Source: Isoperla grammatica
Taxonomy: Eukaryota; Arthropoda; Insecta; Plecoptera; Perlodidae
Length of the DNA stretch: 64,000 nt
Direction: 5' to 3'
Assembly (NCBI GenBank): GCA_945910005.1
Contig: OX246749.1
Span: 17,795,309-17,859,308 of the forward strand
Translations under genes and position numbers: made by a program
The notes under the pieces: model-generated
The model's database searches: none
What the model was told of the DNA's origin: nothing
The model's input: only the letters and a program-made list of their open reading frames with translations
Shown here: positions 45,999-56,635 of the stretch, piece by piece
Layout: every line of letters starts with the position of its first letter
Position numbering within the stretch: position 1 is the stretch's first letter

Positions 45999-48900
45999 TG
46001 CCACCTGCACAGCACTGCGCATATCAAACAGCAAAGGTGGTACCAAACCCAGGCATAAGTCAGGAGGGCACTCGGGAAAACTACTCTGCTCCAGGAGAGC
46101 CTACGATGTCATCATTGCACGGAGTGGGTGAAACCCCAAGTACGGACCTCAATTTTGTGGACGATGAACCTACTCTTTTTATCGACGTCGCGGGACGCAA
46201 GTTCAGAGCATTGTTGGATACAGGTTCTAGTTGTTCTCTGCTAGGCCCGGAGGTGTTTTCGGCATTGCAGAATATGGGTTTCACGGCGGATAGCGGCAGC
46301 TGTGCATTGTTGATGGCGTCAGGCAGCACGAGCTGTCACGCTCGAATGCAGGTGCCAATTCAAAAGGGAGAGGTTATCCACAATCAAACCTTCCTATTCC
46401 TACCAGACCTACGACGGGATATCATACTGGGCCGTGATTTTCTTCGTGCATTCAAGGTCGTTCTCGCACTAGGGAGTGTACAGTGGTCCCTGGGGAGGAG
46501 AGAGGTTAGGCCTGCTACCTCACTTCATACATTGCCACCCCAACAGGATCTTAGCCATGATGTGTCTGTTTCTAATATGGTGACCACGGACATAACTGAT
46601 TGTACGTCCTCTTGCCCACCCACGCATCGGAAACGACTAGCTAGCCTAATCACCACATATCGACCGCTTTTCTCAAAATTTCCGGGAGTCACCAATCTGG
46701 TCTCCCACACAATCAAGACTACCTCGGGACCACCAGTTAAATGTCGGTTGCGTCCGGTGAACCACACAAAGCGAGCGGTAATGGATGTGCTACTTGATGA
46801 GTTGATAGATCAGAAGCTAATCCGCCCCTCTGAAAGCTCTTGGGCTAGTGCGCCGGTTTTGGTGCCCAAAAAATCGGGGGGCTACAGATTGGCCGTTGAC
46901 TACCGACGTTTAAACAGCATCACTGAGGTGGCAAAGTGGCCGATGCCGCGGACTGACTGGGTCTTGGCGCAACTGGGATCTGCCCGGTGGTTTTCAACCA
47001 TTGATTTATCACAGGGTTTCTTCCAGATCACCATGGCACCGCAGGATGCGCACAAGACAGCATTCGTATGCCACCGCGGCACATATGAATTCATCAGAAT
47101 GCCATTCGGGCTTGCCGGCGGTCCGGCGACCTTTCAACGGCTCATGGACACAGTGTTAAAGGGTATATCGCACCGTTTCTGCATGGCTTTCATGGATGAT
47201 ATTATCATATTTTCAGCAACCTTGGAAGAACATCTCGCACATTTAGAGGAGATTTTTCGCAGGCTCCGAGACGCAGGTCTAACAATTAATCCAGACAAGC
47301 TGCAGCTATTCAGGACGTCCCTCGACTTTCTAGGACACATTATCCACCGTGGGGGGGTTAGCCCCAACCCACAGAAGGTGGATGCCATTCAACACTTTCC
47401 TGCACCGTCATCAATTAAGGAGTTGCAAGCTTTCCTAGGACTGGTAGGATTTTATAGGGCATTTATCCCGCAGTTTTCGTCTGTTGCAAAAAATCTTACC
47501 ATTCTGTTACAAAAAAACACTCCTTGGATGTGGTCCCATCTGCAAATTGAAGCTTTCCAAAACTTGAAGAAATCCCTAATTAATGTCACAACTCTGGCTT
47601 TGCCAGATTTAAACAAGCCCTTTGTCATCGAAACCGATGCGAGTGGAGTGGGACTGGGCGCCGTATTACTGCAAGAGCACATCCATCCTACCACTGGTGT
47701 CGCTCAGCTGTTACCGGTATCATTCATCAGCAGAACATTGAATAAACACGAACAGCGGTATACGGTTCAGGAATGGGAATGCCTGGCGGTAGTATGGGCC
47801 GTCGAAAAATTTAGGCCGTATGTCGACATGTCCCATTTCGACATCGTTTGTGACCATGCATCTCTCTCTTGGATGTTTAGCACGGACCTCGCATCCAGCC
47901 GTGTTCACAGATGGGTCCTCCGCCTTCAGGGCTTAGATTGCACAATAAAATACAGGAGAGGTACGTCAAACATACCTGCAGACGCCCTCAGTCGATCGCC
48001 CGTTATGGATCGATCAAACTCAATGACACCGCCACGTTTGCCGGAAGTCCTCTTTCCACTAGAGGTGGAGGAAGCCAAGGGTAGGGTCAAGTTTGAACTG
48101 CCGGTGCATCAGGTACAAGTTGTAGACTTAGATGTTTCTCCATTGGCGGATTTACTACGGATGGGTGACGAGCAGCGTTCAGATGACGAGCTTCGCGCCG
48201 TCAGAGCAGCAATCACGGGCGAACCACCGCCTTCTGGGGAACCTTTCTCGAGGCGTGTCCTCGATATGGCGGCCGAGAGCGAAATCGATATCAACGGGGT
48301 CATATGGCGAGTCAGGGCGTCTGCTGCTCCAACTGTATGGTTACCCACATCGCTACGAGCGCTGGTACTCCAGGCGGTTCACGCGCATCCCTTGAGCAGC
48401 CATTTCGGTTTTTATAAAACGTTGCGTCGAGTACAGGAGAAGTACTCGTGGATCGGTATGCGGCAGGACGTTTTGCTTTTTGTACGTTCCTGTCAAACAT
48501 GCCAACGGGTGAAGCAGCGAAACAAAAAACCCTATGGATTGATGCACAGTACCCCCTCATTAAAACCATTTTCCGAAATAAGCATAGACCTAATAGGGCC
48601 GCTACCACGATCATCCCAGGGATTTTCCTACATTCTGGTGGTGGTTGACAAGTTCACCCGGTACCCGGAGATTTTCCCCATTAGGACACCTACCTCAAAA
48701 GTGATTCTCGAGAAGGTCATGGAACTTTTCTGCAGGCATGGCTTTCCTGAAGCCGTGTCTAGTGACAATGGAAAGCAGTTTGTCTCCAAGATATGGAAGT
48801 CCGTAATGGCCAAGCTTTGTATCTCTGACAGACACACTGTGCCTTATCGCCCTTGTGGGCAACAAGTCGAGCGCCACAATGGCATACTCAAAACTGCCAT

Positions 48901-49441
48901 TCGATGTTATTGTGAGAACCACAAACGTTGGGACGACCACCTCCATTCCCTGGCATTTGCCTTACGAACCGCTGAGAGTGAGGTCACAGGATACTCTCCA
49001 GCGTATCTCACATACGGCCGAGAGCTTCGAACGCCATGGGACCATGATACACCATCAGGGGCACCACCCACTCCAGTCGATATCCATGATTATGCAACCG
49101 ATCTGCAATCCAAGCTTATAGAGGCCATGCGCTGGGCTAAGTCCCACATCGCGGCTACACAGGTATCGCGTAAAGCAAGCTATGATGCAGCTCGCCGTCA
49201 CCACGGGTTTGACGTGGGTGATTTGGTGCTGAAGGACTTACACACCTTAAGCAGTGCCACGCAAGGAATCGCATCAGGGCTAGCGGCACGACGTTCGGGT
49301 CCATTCCGCATTGTTAAGCGTCTGGCACCAAATTCATTCGAGCTGGTGGAGGTAGCTACGAAGAAAAAGGCAGGCCGTGCCAACGCCGACCAGCTGCACC
49401 CATGGCTAGCTACGCCACAATGGGCGCAAATGGGTTCATAG
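45917..49441 (+). CDS. pol: Gypsy Pol polyprotein (protease, RT, RNase H, integrase)
   Basis: The open frame is 45917-49441; translation is expected to enter at 45977 by -1 frameshifting. Using residue numbers from 45917: protease DTGSS at 101-105; reverse transcriptase with YRLAVDYRRLN, PFGLAGGPATFQRLMD and the active site FMDD (425-428); RNase H from ETDASG (572) with DHASLSWMF; integrase zinc finger H..H..C..C (HPLSSHFGFYKTLRR, SCQTCQR, about 820-862); integrase core D891, D950, E985; and a GPF-type C-terminal module (RRSGPFRIVKRLAPNSFELV). No stops or shifts. One oddity is that D950 and E985 are separated by 34 residues instead of the usual 35, and the common YHPQ.N.Q.E reads YRPCGQQVE. 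No chromodomain was seen. Confidence 0.95.
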   Translation: MLEVWVSPSLQTKLPSSGGKRTGAVTVMPPAQHCAYQTAKVVPNPGISQEGTRENYSAPGEPTMSSLHGVGETPSTDLNFVDDEPTLFIDVAGRKFRALLDTGSSCSLLGPEVFSALQNMGFTADSGSCALLMASGSTSCHARMQVPIQKGEVIHNQTFLFLPDLRRDIILGRDFLRAFKVVLALGSVQWSLGRREVRPATSLHTLPPQQDLSHDVSVSNMVTTDITDCTSSCPPTHRKRLASLITTYRPLFSKFPGVTNLVSHTIKTTSGPPVKCRLRPVNHTKRAVMDVLLDELIDQKLIRPSESSWASAPVLVPKKSGGYRLAVDYRRLNSITEVAKWPMPRTDWVLAQLGSARWFSTIDLSQGFFQITMAPQDAHKTAFVCHRGTYEFIRMPFGLAGGPATFQRLMDTVLKGISHRFCMAFMDDIIIFSATLEEHLAHLEEIFRRLRDAGLTINPDKLQLFRTSLDFLGHIIHRGGVSPNPQKVDAIQHFPAPSSIKELQAFLGLVGFYRAFIPQFSSVAKNLTILLQKNTPWMWSHLQIEAFQNLKKSLINVTTLALPDLNKPFVIETDASGVGLGAVLLQEHIHPTTGVAQLLPVSFISRTLNKHEQRYTVQEWECLAVVWAVEKFRPYVDMSHFDIVCDHASLSWMFSTDLASSRVHRWVLRLQGLDCTIKYRRGTSNIPADALSRSPVMDRSNSMTPPRLPEVLFPLEVEEAKGRVKFELPVHQVQVVDLDVSPLADLLRMGDEQRSDDELRAVRAAITGEPPPSGEPFSRRVLDMAAESEIDINGVIWRVRASAAPTVWLPTSLRALVLQAVHAHPLSSHFGFYKTLRRVQEKYSWIGMRQDVLLFVRSCQTCQRVKQRNKKPYGLMHSTPSLKPFSEISIDLIGPLPRSSQGFSYILVVVDKFTRYPEIFPIRTPTSKVILEKVMELFCRHGFPEAVSSDNGKQFVSKIWKSVMAKLCISDRHTVPYRPCGQQVERHNGILKTAIRCYCENHKRWDDHLHSLAFALRTAESEVTGYSPAYLTYGRELRTPWDHDTPSGAPPTPVDIHDYATDLQSKLIEAMRWAKSHIAATQVSRKASYDAARRHHGFDVGDLVLKDLHTLSSATQGIASGLAARRSGPFRIVKRLAPNSFELVEVATKKKAGRANADQLHPWLATPQWAQMGS
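45971..46042 (+). promoter_or_regulatory. -1 ribosomal frameshift signal with predicted pseudoknot
   Basis: Slippery heptamer G GGA AAC at 45971-45977, exactly in the gag phase and 18 bases before the gag stop codon. After a 6-base spacer comes stem 1, GCGCAGT (45984-45990) with ACTGCGC (46014-46020), seven perfect pairs. Its loop pairs downstream: TGCCACCT (45999-46006) with AGGTGGTA (46035-46042), eight pairs including one G-U. The -1 frame from this point gives the pol product directly. Confidence 0.85.
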
Positions 49442-49446
49442 TTCAC

Positions 49447-49461
49447 GCGGGGGGGGGGTAA
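49447..49461 (+). promoter_or_regulatory. Polypurine tract
   Basis: GCG followed by ten or more G and TAA, immediately before the 3' LTR. A nearly pure G run is unusual compared with mixed A/G tracts but is in the correct place for plus-strand priming. Confidence 0.8.
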
Positions 49462-49928
49462 TGTCGCAGACGACTGGTGTCAAAGACAGTAAGGTAGTGG
49501 GTAGCTGGAGAGGGGTGGGGGAGGAACGGAGAGCGGTCGGCTGATGGCCATGTGGTCAGGCGAGTTCTCGAGTAGAGTGTCTTGGGGTAAGACACGGGGC
49601 TCGTACTCGGCAGCAACAGCGGTTCGGGGGTTGATCCGCGCGGGCTACCGGCATCGTGTGTTGTACTGAGTGGTGCGTTGGCTAAATCATATACTTAGTG
49701 TTAATAGTATTATCCCTTCAGGACTATATGTGACAGTGTGAGTAACCCCTTCAGGACTATATGTGACTGTGTGAATAATCCCTTCAGGACTATATGTGAC
49801 TGTGTGAAGCATCCCTTCTGGATTATATGTGTAACGTGTAAGTTGAGTTGTCACTAATAAATACATTTACATATGTTGACGGATATAATATTGTTGTGTC
49901 TCAACCCAGCTTCCCTACACACGTGTCA
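49462..49928 (+). repeat. 3' LTR
   Basis: 467 bp and identical to the 5' LTR apart from one A/G difference at 49789. AATAAA at 49856. Confidence 0.95.
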
Positions 49929-52624
49929 GTAGATAACAACGCATTTTTTTTTATTTTTTTTCGGATGAACGGTTTAGAAGTTACGGGCCTTGAAAGTTCA
50001 GTCCGTGTCGTGAAAATGGCAAATTTAAGGGTTTGCGTTTAATAGTGCCATTCCTTAAGGTGTGAAGCTTTTGGTTTGATTTTTCCTTTCTAGGACCATA
50101 ATTGAATAGTTCTACTAGAATATGTTTTCAGAAATTTGATACTTAACATGCAAGTAGTCCAAACTGAAGGTCAAAGTCATCATATTAATTTGTCGTTATT
50201 GCACAATTTGGGGTGTAATAACTCTGAGGGGGTTGAAGATAACCATCCAATTCTTTTTGCATAATATACTCTTTAGCCTTGTGTAATAGGAAAAAAATAA
50301 AAATTTTTGTTTTTCTGTACCCTTCATACCCAAAAATATTCCCAAAATGTAGCAAAAGTCAAATTTTGACATTTTCAAGGTCAAGTTATAGAAAAGGGGT
50401 AACTTCAAAAAAATTGAAAATTTGGTGTTTTGTTAAACTATCTGCAAAGAACAAAACTGCTTAATATTTATGTGTTACTCAATCTGGTTTAGGAGTTACA
50501 GCCCCTCTAAAAAGGCAGTAATTCGCCCACTTTACCAGTAGGCGTACAATGTGATTCTCAAATATAAATCACTATTTAGGCCAATATTTTACCAAATAAC
50601 CTTTAAAAATAAATAAACATGTCTTTACCATGTCCCGAAAATCCAGTTTACGGGGGTGGAAAAAGGGGGTGATTTTTTGTGAGGACACCAATATCTAAAA
50701 AACCGAAGATGTTACAGATGTGAAAGTTGGTATTTAGATTATCCTTCAAAAATAAAGGAATAGTACATGTTTTATCACTTTCCTAAAACCCTGTTAAGAA
50801 GGATGAAAAAGGGTGGTGCAGTGTAGGGGGTGAATTTTTTTGATGTGAAAATTGGTACACAGATTCTTCTGCATAAACAAACACGTATTTTACCATATTT
50901 CAAAAATCTAGTAAATGGTGGTCAAAAAGGGGGTAGTTTTTTAAAATGAGGATACCTGTACCGGTATCTAACAAACTGACACTGTGAAAGTCGTAAAAAA
51001 TTGATATTTAGATTAACCTTAAAAAACAAAGTAGTACACGTGTGATACCATTTTCTGAAAATCCCGTTAATGGGGGTGAAAAGTGGGGGTGGATTTTTTT
51101 TTTAAGATTCCTATACCTCCAAAATCGTTAACGGTAACCGTAAATGCTACAGGCTTGAAAATTTGTACAAATATTTCTTGAAACATAAAGAAACAAGTAT
51201 TTGAATATTTTTTGCAAATCAAGTTAAGGGGGTGAAAACACGGGGTGATTTTTTAAAACTAAAAAACGGAACATGTTAGTCGTGAAATTTGGTATTACTA
51301 TTTACATACTCATTTAAAAATATGTAAACAATTGATTTACAATTTTTTGAAAATCCAGTTAGGGGGGCGGGGGTTACAAGAGGGGGTGAATTATTTTTTG
51401 AACATAAGTATATTTCTAAAACGGATGATGTTGCAGATGTGAAAATTGGTATTTAGATTCTTCTTTAAGATTAAATAAACACATGTTTTACAATTTTTCT
51501 GAAATCAATTTAAGACAAGTGAAAACGGGGTTAAAAAGGAGGGAGTGAATATTTTATTTCAAAAACTGAAAATGTTTTAGACGAGAAACTCAGCATTTAG
51601 TTTAGATTAGATAATTAAAGATGGTTGGATAATTCAGTTTAGAATTAAAAGACACTAGTTTTACCATTTCCTGAAATCCAGTTGAGAAGGAAAGAAAACG
51701 TGGGGATGAATTTTAGTATGAGCACCACCCCTTTTCATCCTTCTTAACAGAATGTTAGGAAAATGGTAAAACATGTACTATTCCAATATTTTTTAAGAAC
51801 AATCTAACCACAAATTTTCATGTCTGTAACATCTTCGGTTTTTGAGATATTGGTGTCCTCACAAAAAATCACCCACTTTTTCCACCCCCGTAAACTGGAT
51901 TTTCGGGACATGGTAAAGACATGTTTATTTATTTTTAAAGGTTATTTGGTAAAATATTGACCTAAATAGTGTTTTATATTTGAGAATCACACTGTATGCC
52001 TACTGGTAAAGTGGGCGAATTACTGCCTTTTTAGAGGGGCTGTAACTCCTAAACCAGATTGAGTAACACATAAATATTTGGCAGTTTTGTTCTTTGCTGA
52101 TAGTTAAACAAAACACCAAATTTTCAATTTTTTTGAAGTTACCCCTTTTCTATAACATGCCCTTGAAAATGTCAAAATTTGACTTTCGCTACATTTTGGG
52201 AATATTTTTGGGTATGAAGGGTACAGAAAAACAAAATTTTTTATTTTTTTCCTATTACACAAGGCTAAATAGTATATTATACAAAAAGAATTGGATGGTT
52301 ATCTTCAACCCCCTCAGAGGTATTACACCCCAAAATCTGCAAAAACGACAAATTAATATGATGACTTTGACCTTCAGTTTGGACTACTTGCATGTTAAGT
52401 ATCAAATTTCTGAAAACATATTCTAGTAGAACTATTCAATTATGGTCCTAGAAAGGAAAAATCAAACTAAAAGCTTCACTCCTTTAGAAATGGCACTATT
52501 AAACGCAAACCCTTAAATTTGCCATTTTCACGACGCGGACTGAACTTTCAAGGCCCGTAACTTCTAAACCGTTCATCCGAAAAAAATAAAAAAAATTGTG
52601 TTACTATCTGCAAGTAAGTAGTTA

Positions 52625-54178
52625 CAGTAGAACCTCTGTAACACGTTTCACCTTACCACGTTTTTTACTATTACACGTTTTTTCTCTCTGGTCCCAGCAT
52701 TTCCTTATGGTATTTAATGTTAAAAAGTTTCTTTAACACGTTTTCCTATAACCCGTTTTTCACGTTAACACGTCCTGAAAATATGGTCCTGAAAGTGATA
52801 TAATTCACGATAACACGTTTTTGCGCGATGCCGCTGCGCAAAAAAATAAAGAAAAACCAAATTTCGTAAATATTGTAGTTCAAGGTATCTTTTTGCATTG
52901 AGCGATCCTGCAGTATGCATTCAATACCGCTCGGGAATGCCGGGCGGAGTGGGGGTAGCCCGCCCACAAAGATACGCGAGTTGTCGGTGTCAGGGTAGTT
53001 CGCGTCTGTGCATTGTTGGCCTCTCAGCTCCTCGTGTTATTTACCGCTACTTGTTGTTTTGTGTTGTCTCGCGATGGCAACGAAGAGGAAGCAGCAGTCG
53101 CTAACTTTAGCGGAAAAGTTAAAAATTTTGAAAGAAGTCGAAGATAGTGTAGGTATGACACGTGTTGCTTTAGAAAAATAATTAGGGCTCGCTCCGTCAA
53201 CGTTAAACACCATCGTGTGCGTCGAAATGTGGAGTCTCTACTAGGCCTACCAAGAAAGCTCGTGTGGTGCGCCCATGACCATTCGAAGACTTATAAACCG
53301 TTCTGGTGCAATGGTTTAAAACCAAAACCGGGCAGCCAATATATGATTTAATTATTATTAATTTTTCGCATGGTTCTATTATAATTAATTGTCCACCTTT
53401 GTAAATCAGTTTTAATAAGTGAATAGGAATAATACGAGGGCGAGCGGTCGCACGTATTTACGAAGTAATGCTGCAGTAGAAAGTCACCGACCGCCGACGG
53501 GCGATCGACACCGGTCGGCCGAGGTGGGCTAGCCGCCAAGGCTGCCGCCGGCCGGCCGGTCCATCTCGCTACTCATTGTTCGCGTGGGGGGGGGGGGGGG
53601 GGGGGTGACGCTGGTACATCGTAGAAAGCGCTAGAACTAACAATACAATTATCATTGTAGGTTGATACTTGGGCTGCCAAAGCTTGGGTTTACATATCAA
53701 AACTAAGTTTCCATGTACAGACTATACATCACATGGTTATCTTCTTTGAATCATTAGTGAGTGAATTTTTATTTCTATTACATGTCACTGTGCCGCATCT
53801 CGGCGATTCTGCAGTCATCGAGGCGGATTTCTGGCCGGAAGCCAAATCTACCATCTGTGTATTGTCACGGGCCCTTAGGTAGGCTAGGCGCGCGGGTAAT
53901 CTGGCGGTCAAGGGGAGGGAAGGGAAAGACCTTTTTTTGTCGTAAGTTCCTTGTCTCCTGCCTGTCACTTGATGCATTCGTGCTGAATTACACTACATAG
54001 TAAAAGCTGTTTTAGGGCTTTAAAGCAAGATTTGTTTGTACATTATGGTATCCATAGTGTATTGTATAGGATACTAATAAATTTGGTTTTTTGAACTTTT
54101 GTTTCTGTAACCCGTTTTTTACGTTAACCCGTTTTTCCAACCCATCCCCCTGAAAAACGTGTTAAAGAGGTTCTACTG
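52625..54178 (+). mobile_element. pogo/Tigger-like element with TA duplication
   Basis: The ends are CAGTAGAACCTCTGTAACACG and, inverted, CAGTAGAACCTCTTTAACACG, flanked by TA (52623-52624 and 54179-54180). CAGTNNAACCTC is the hallmark of pogo/Tigger termini, and repeated AACACGTTTT words fill both subterminal zones. Removing 1,554 bp plus TA restores the foldback right arm (GTAAGTAGT-TA-TCAAT). The internal GC-rich part (53430-53620) contains a 21-base G run. The coding region is reduced to a DNA-binding fragment. Confidence 0.92.
53074..53335 (+). pseudogene. CENP-B-type N-terminal DNA-binding fragment
   Basis: ATG at 53074 gives MATKRKQQSLTLAEKLKILK and EVEDSVGMTRVALEK, then TAA, and continues LGLAPSTLNTIV. 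This is the first CENP-B/pogo helix-turn-helix. In other frames, ARVVRP and VLVQWFKTKTGQPIYD follow (second helix-turn-helix). The DDE catalytic domain is missing, so the copy depended on an enzyme supplied elsewhere. Confidence 0.75.
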
Positions 54179-54258
54179 TATCAATGATCCAACTTGGAAA
54201 AATATCAGAAATAAGTCGGCAACCTACATTGGTTGAACTTCCATGGAATGACCCTTTT

Positions 54259-54981
54259 CTGTTTCTATTTTCTGTAATAGTTAGCACTATTCAACAGTGT
54301 GTTTTATAACATTTCATCATTTATCTTCAAGCAATATTAAAGTTGCTGTTTGTTATTTAAATATTTAGATTTGTATTTAGGCTTAATTTTGAACTTTTAA
54401 ATAATTTAAAAGTCAATGTAATTATGGGCTTGCATAATTTCTGCATAGCTACATTGAGAAATAAACAAACATTGTAGCCTATTGCGAGTTCATTGTATTA
54501 TTTTTGATTTTTTGCCGCTAAAAATCATAACACCTCCAAAAACCGAAATCTTTGATTTTTAAAACGAAATTTGGAAAAAAATAAACCCACTTTCATGGCG
54601 CTCTACTAATTACTCTTGAAACTAGTAGTAGGATTATCATAAATTTTTACCCACTTGTAGAGGGATGTCATATCTATGCATGGTATTTAGTACATTTGCC
54701 ACCAACCTATTCAAAAACAATGTACCAATTTTTAAACAGATTTTCCGTATTATTTCGCCAAACATTTTCGACGAAAGTAATTTATTTGCATACTTCTAAC
54801 GTGAGTTTATTATTTTTGAGCAGGCTTGTCACAAATGTACTTAATACCGTGCATAGATATGACATCCCTCTGCAATATTGGTAAATTTTTATAAAAATCC
54901 CATTATTTGTTTAAGAGAAATTAGTCGACTAAAAACGTCAAAACTACTTCCGAACGCTCTCAAGAGAACGTGTCCACTCAC
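54259..54981. other. Intronic AT-rich stretch with a hAT-like end
   Basis: At 54515-54606, CACCTCCAAAAACCGAAATC...AAACGAAATTTGG...GCGCTCTA closely resembles the right end of hAT-B (ACCGAAATTTGC...ACCGAAATTCTCC...AATCTCTA). It is probably the end of a related element, but I find no left end. From about 54620 a 'AGGGATGTCATATCTATGCA' word is mirrored at 54851-54874 (TGCATAGATATGACATCCCT), suggesting a small inverted-repeat element of about 255 bp. Confidence 0.45.
54620..54875. mobile_element. Short inverted-repeat (MITE-like) element
   Basis: AGAGGGATGTCATATCTATG (from about 54659) is inverted at CATAGATATGACATCCCTCT (ending about 54872). Nearby words CCAATTTTTAAAC/... inside are AT-rich. The 'AGGGATGTCA' start is like hAT termini (hAT-C begins TAGGGATGTCA). 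Target duplication not resolved. Confidence 0.5.
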
Positions 54982-55213
54982 CGTCGGTGGGAGCGTCCCG
55001 CAGGTCAATGTCGAACACTCTGTACTTGCGGCGCTTGGACGCGGGCGGGCTGTCGTTCTCCTTCTCAGCGGGCGGAGGGGGGGGCGGGGGCAGGTTCCCC
55101 TCCTCGCCCCCCTCCACCTCGGGCGCGATGGGCAGGAACTGGAGGCCCTCGCTGTCGCCCTCCTCGTCCGACGAGCAGAACGCGGCCACCGGCTCTATGG
55201 TCGACACGTCCAC
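54982..55213 (-). CDS. RBBP5: RBBP5 exon C (WDR5-binding motif end and acidic region)
   Basis: The exon is bounded by acceptor TTGCCGCAG (55216-55214) and donor GTGAGT (54981). It encodes VDVSTIEPVAAFCSSDEEGD, LQFLPIAPEVEGGEEGN, a proline run, KRRKYRVFDIDLRDAPTD. It matches the RBBP5 segment 'EEVDVTSVDPIAAFCSSDEE...YLPIAPEVE'. In the known protein, the EEVDVT segment docks to WDR5, and here that motif straddles the junction with exon B (..DDLE | VDVST). The exon starts in phase 0 and ends one base into a codon. The next (3') exon was not found in the window; the nested transposons to the left may lie in its intron. Confidence 0.9.
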
Positions 55214-56634
55214 CTGCGGCAAGTAGTAGCTTTTATTAGTAGTACATTTCATTACATAGCTGGAACAATATTGACCCATCCAATCAGAGAGGTCTACGTG
55301 ATAAGGGTATTTGGAAATTTGGCTCCCATGTCAGTAAGACAAGTTGTTAGTACAATGTAGCTTACGACGAAGAATAGAACAATATAATAAATATAACATG
55401 ATAGTATATCATTCCCAGGTCAGTTAGACTTGATGATAGTCAACGTCTACGATATCGGGTGTATTCGCGTAATGATGCGCACGGCGGCCATACTGGAGGC
55501 CACAATGGCGTCACGTGATTGGTAGTTCATTGTTATAGTTCTTCCAGTATGAGAAGACGGGTTGTTGCCGACATCGGCCTGAGCGGTAGGTTGTAAACTT
55601 AAAAGCCACCCTAACTGACCACTTGCGACCGCTTCCTGCGTTGCCAAGATGTGAATTTGGCGAAGAATGCGTATCTCTCTCTATCTGACTCTCTCCGTAA
55701 TATCTCTGTAGCCCTAAATAGGAAGCAATAATATCTTGTGAATAATACTTGAATGCTTGAATAATGCGTTGTGAATGAAAATAATTTACGATGTTACCAG
55801 TGAAAAGAACCCTTCGAACTTGCACTGACAACCTTGCAGCCAATTATTGTGCCCAGGCAGCTATTAGGCGGTAGGCGGTATTGGGAGTACAATAAGATTA
55901 TCTGCATTGAAAATGTGAACAAACAAGGTCCATTGTCCCTTTGAGGGAAACGAAACACGTCAAATGTTACTGGATACACTATACAATAGCTTTGTTTCTT
56001 TGTCCTACACTCTCTGCACGTATGCAAGGAGTGTAGCACTCTCGCGTTTCTTTGTCCCAATGCAGCTACACCGCTAGTCGTTTCTTTGTCCGGTGTAGCT
56101 GCATCGATGCAGGATATGCAGCTCAGCACCAGCTCCCGAGCAGATGGAGCATTGAAATGCAAGGAAGTTACTGCCAAGTTTAAATATTGTCACATAATTA
56201 CGATGCAAGAAGCTTTCACTGTTGATTTGTTATTATAAAAAAGACATTAAATGTGATTTAGAATGGTTCTCAACAATATACACTAAGCCTACTACATGTT
56301 TTTGTTTTTTAAAACACGTATGAATCTGAAAGTGTTGCACTGCTTGCAAAAATGTGTTTCTTTGTATCTACAGCAGTGTAGCTCGCACAGCCTGCATTGT
56401 CGCGTAGTTCCTGTCCAGACCGCCAACCTACACCACGATTATATGCAGGACAAAGAAACAAACCTAATGTTTCAGCTGGCATTTAGTTGGAGTTCTACTG
56501 TTCTCCAACTTTGGTTTACTATCATCACTGAAAAGCAACTTAAATAAATTCTCTCATATTTCCGCCACTCTTTTTATTACATTTACGACAGCAAACGTAA
56601 TCATTTCCTTAAACTTTACCAGGGGATATAGGTA
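55214..56634 (-). other. RBBP5 intron between exons B and C
   Basis: About 1.4 kb running from the GTATGTG/GTACCTA donors to TTGCCGCAG. It contains a diverged repeat of the words TTTCTTTGTCC...TGCAGCTACA (55985-56120) and no recognisable mobile element or ORF. Confidence 0.6.
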
Positions 56635-56635
56635 C

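Larger units (their letters stand above)
43536..49928 (+). mobile_element. Ty3/Gypsy LTR retrotransposon, full length and young
   Basis: Complete element of 6,393 bp with GTAG target duplication (43532-43535 and 49929-49932), two 467-bp LTRs, primer-binding site, gag, pol in the -1 frame, and polypurine tract. The two LTRs differ at one position that I can find (G at 43863, A at 49789). There is no env: the pol stop is 6 bp before the polypurine run. It interrupts the left arm of the foldback element, which rejoins exactly (ACTTGTAG|ATAACA). Both main frames are open, so recent mobility is likely. Confidence 0.95.
43436..54254. mobile_element. Foldback element with two nested insertions
   Basis: The outer ends are GGGTCATTCCATG (43436) and its complement CATGGAATGACCC (54254), each flanked by TTTT. 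Left arm is 43436-43535 plus 49933-50821; right arm is 51717-52624 plus 54181-54254. Matching stretches include AAATGGCAAATTTAAGGGTT in one arm and its complement in the other. The 895-bp centre and inner arms are made of degenerate units of about 150 bp (for example GATGTGAAAATTGGTATTTA, then GGGGGTGAAAAAGGGGGTG). After removing the Gypsy (6,397 bp) and pogo (1,556 bp) insertions, the host element is about 2,866 bp. It has no coding capacity. I cannot assign it to a named superfamily. Confidence 0.85.

Noticed and set aside
49441..49461. An env gene in the Gypsy element
   Set aside because: The pol stop is only a few bases before the polypurine tract, so there is no room for env.
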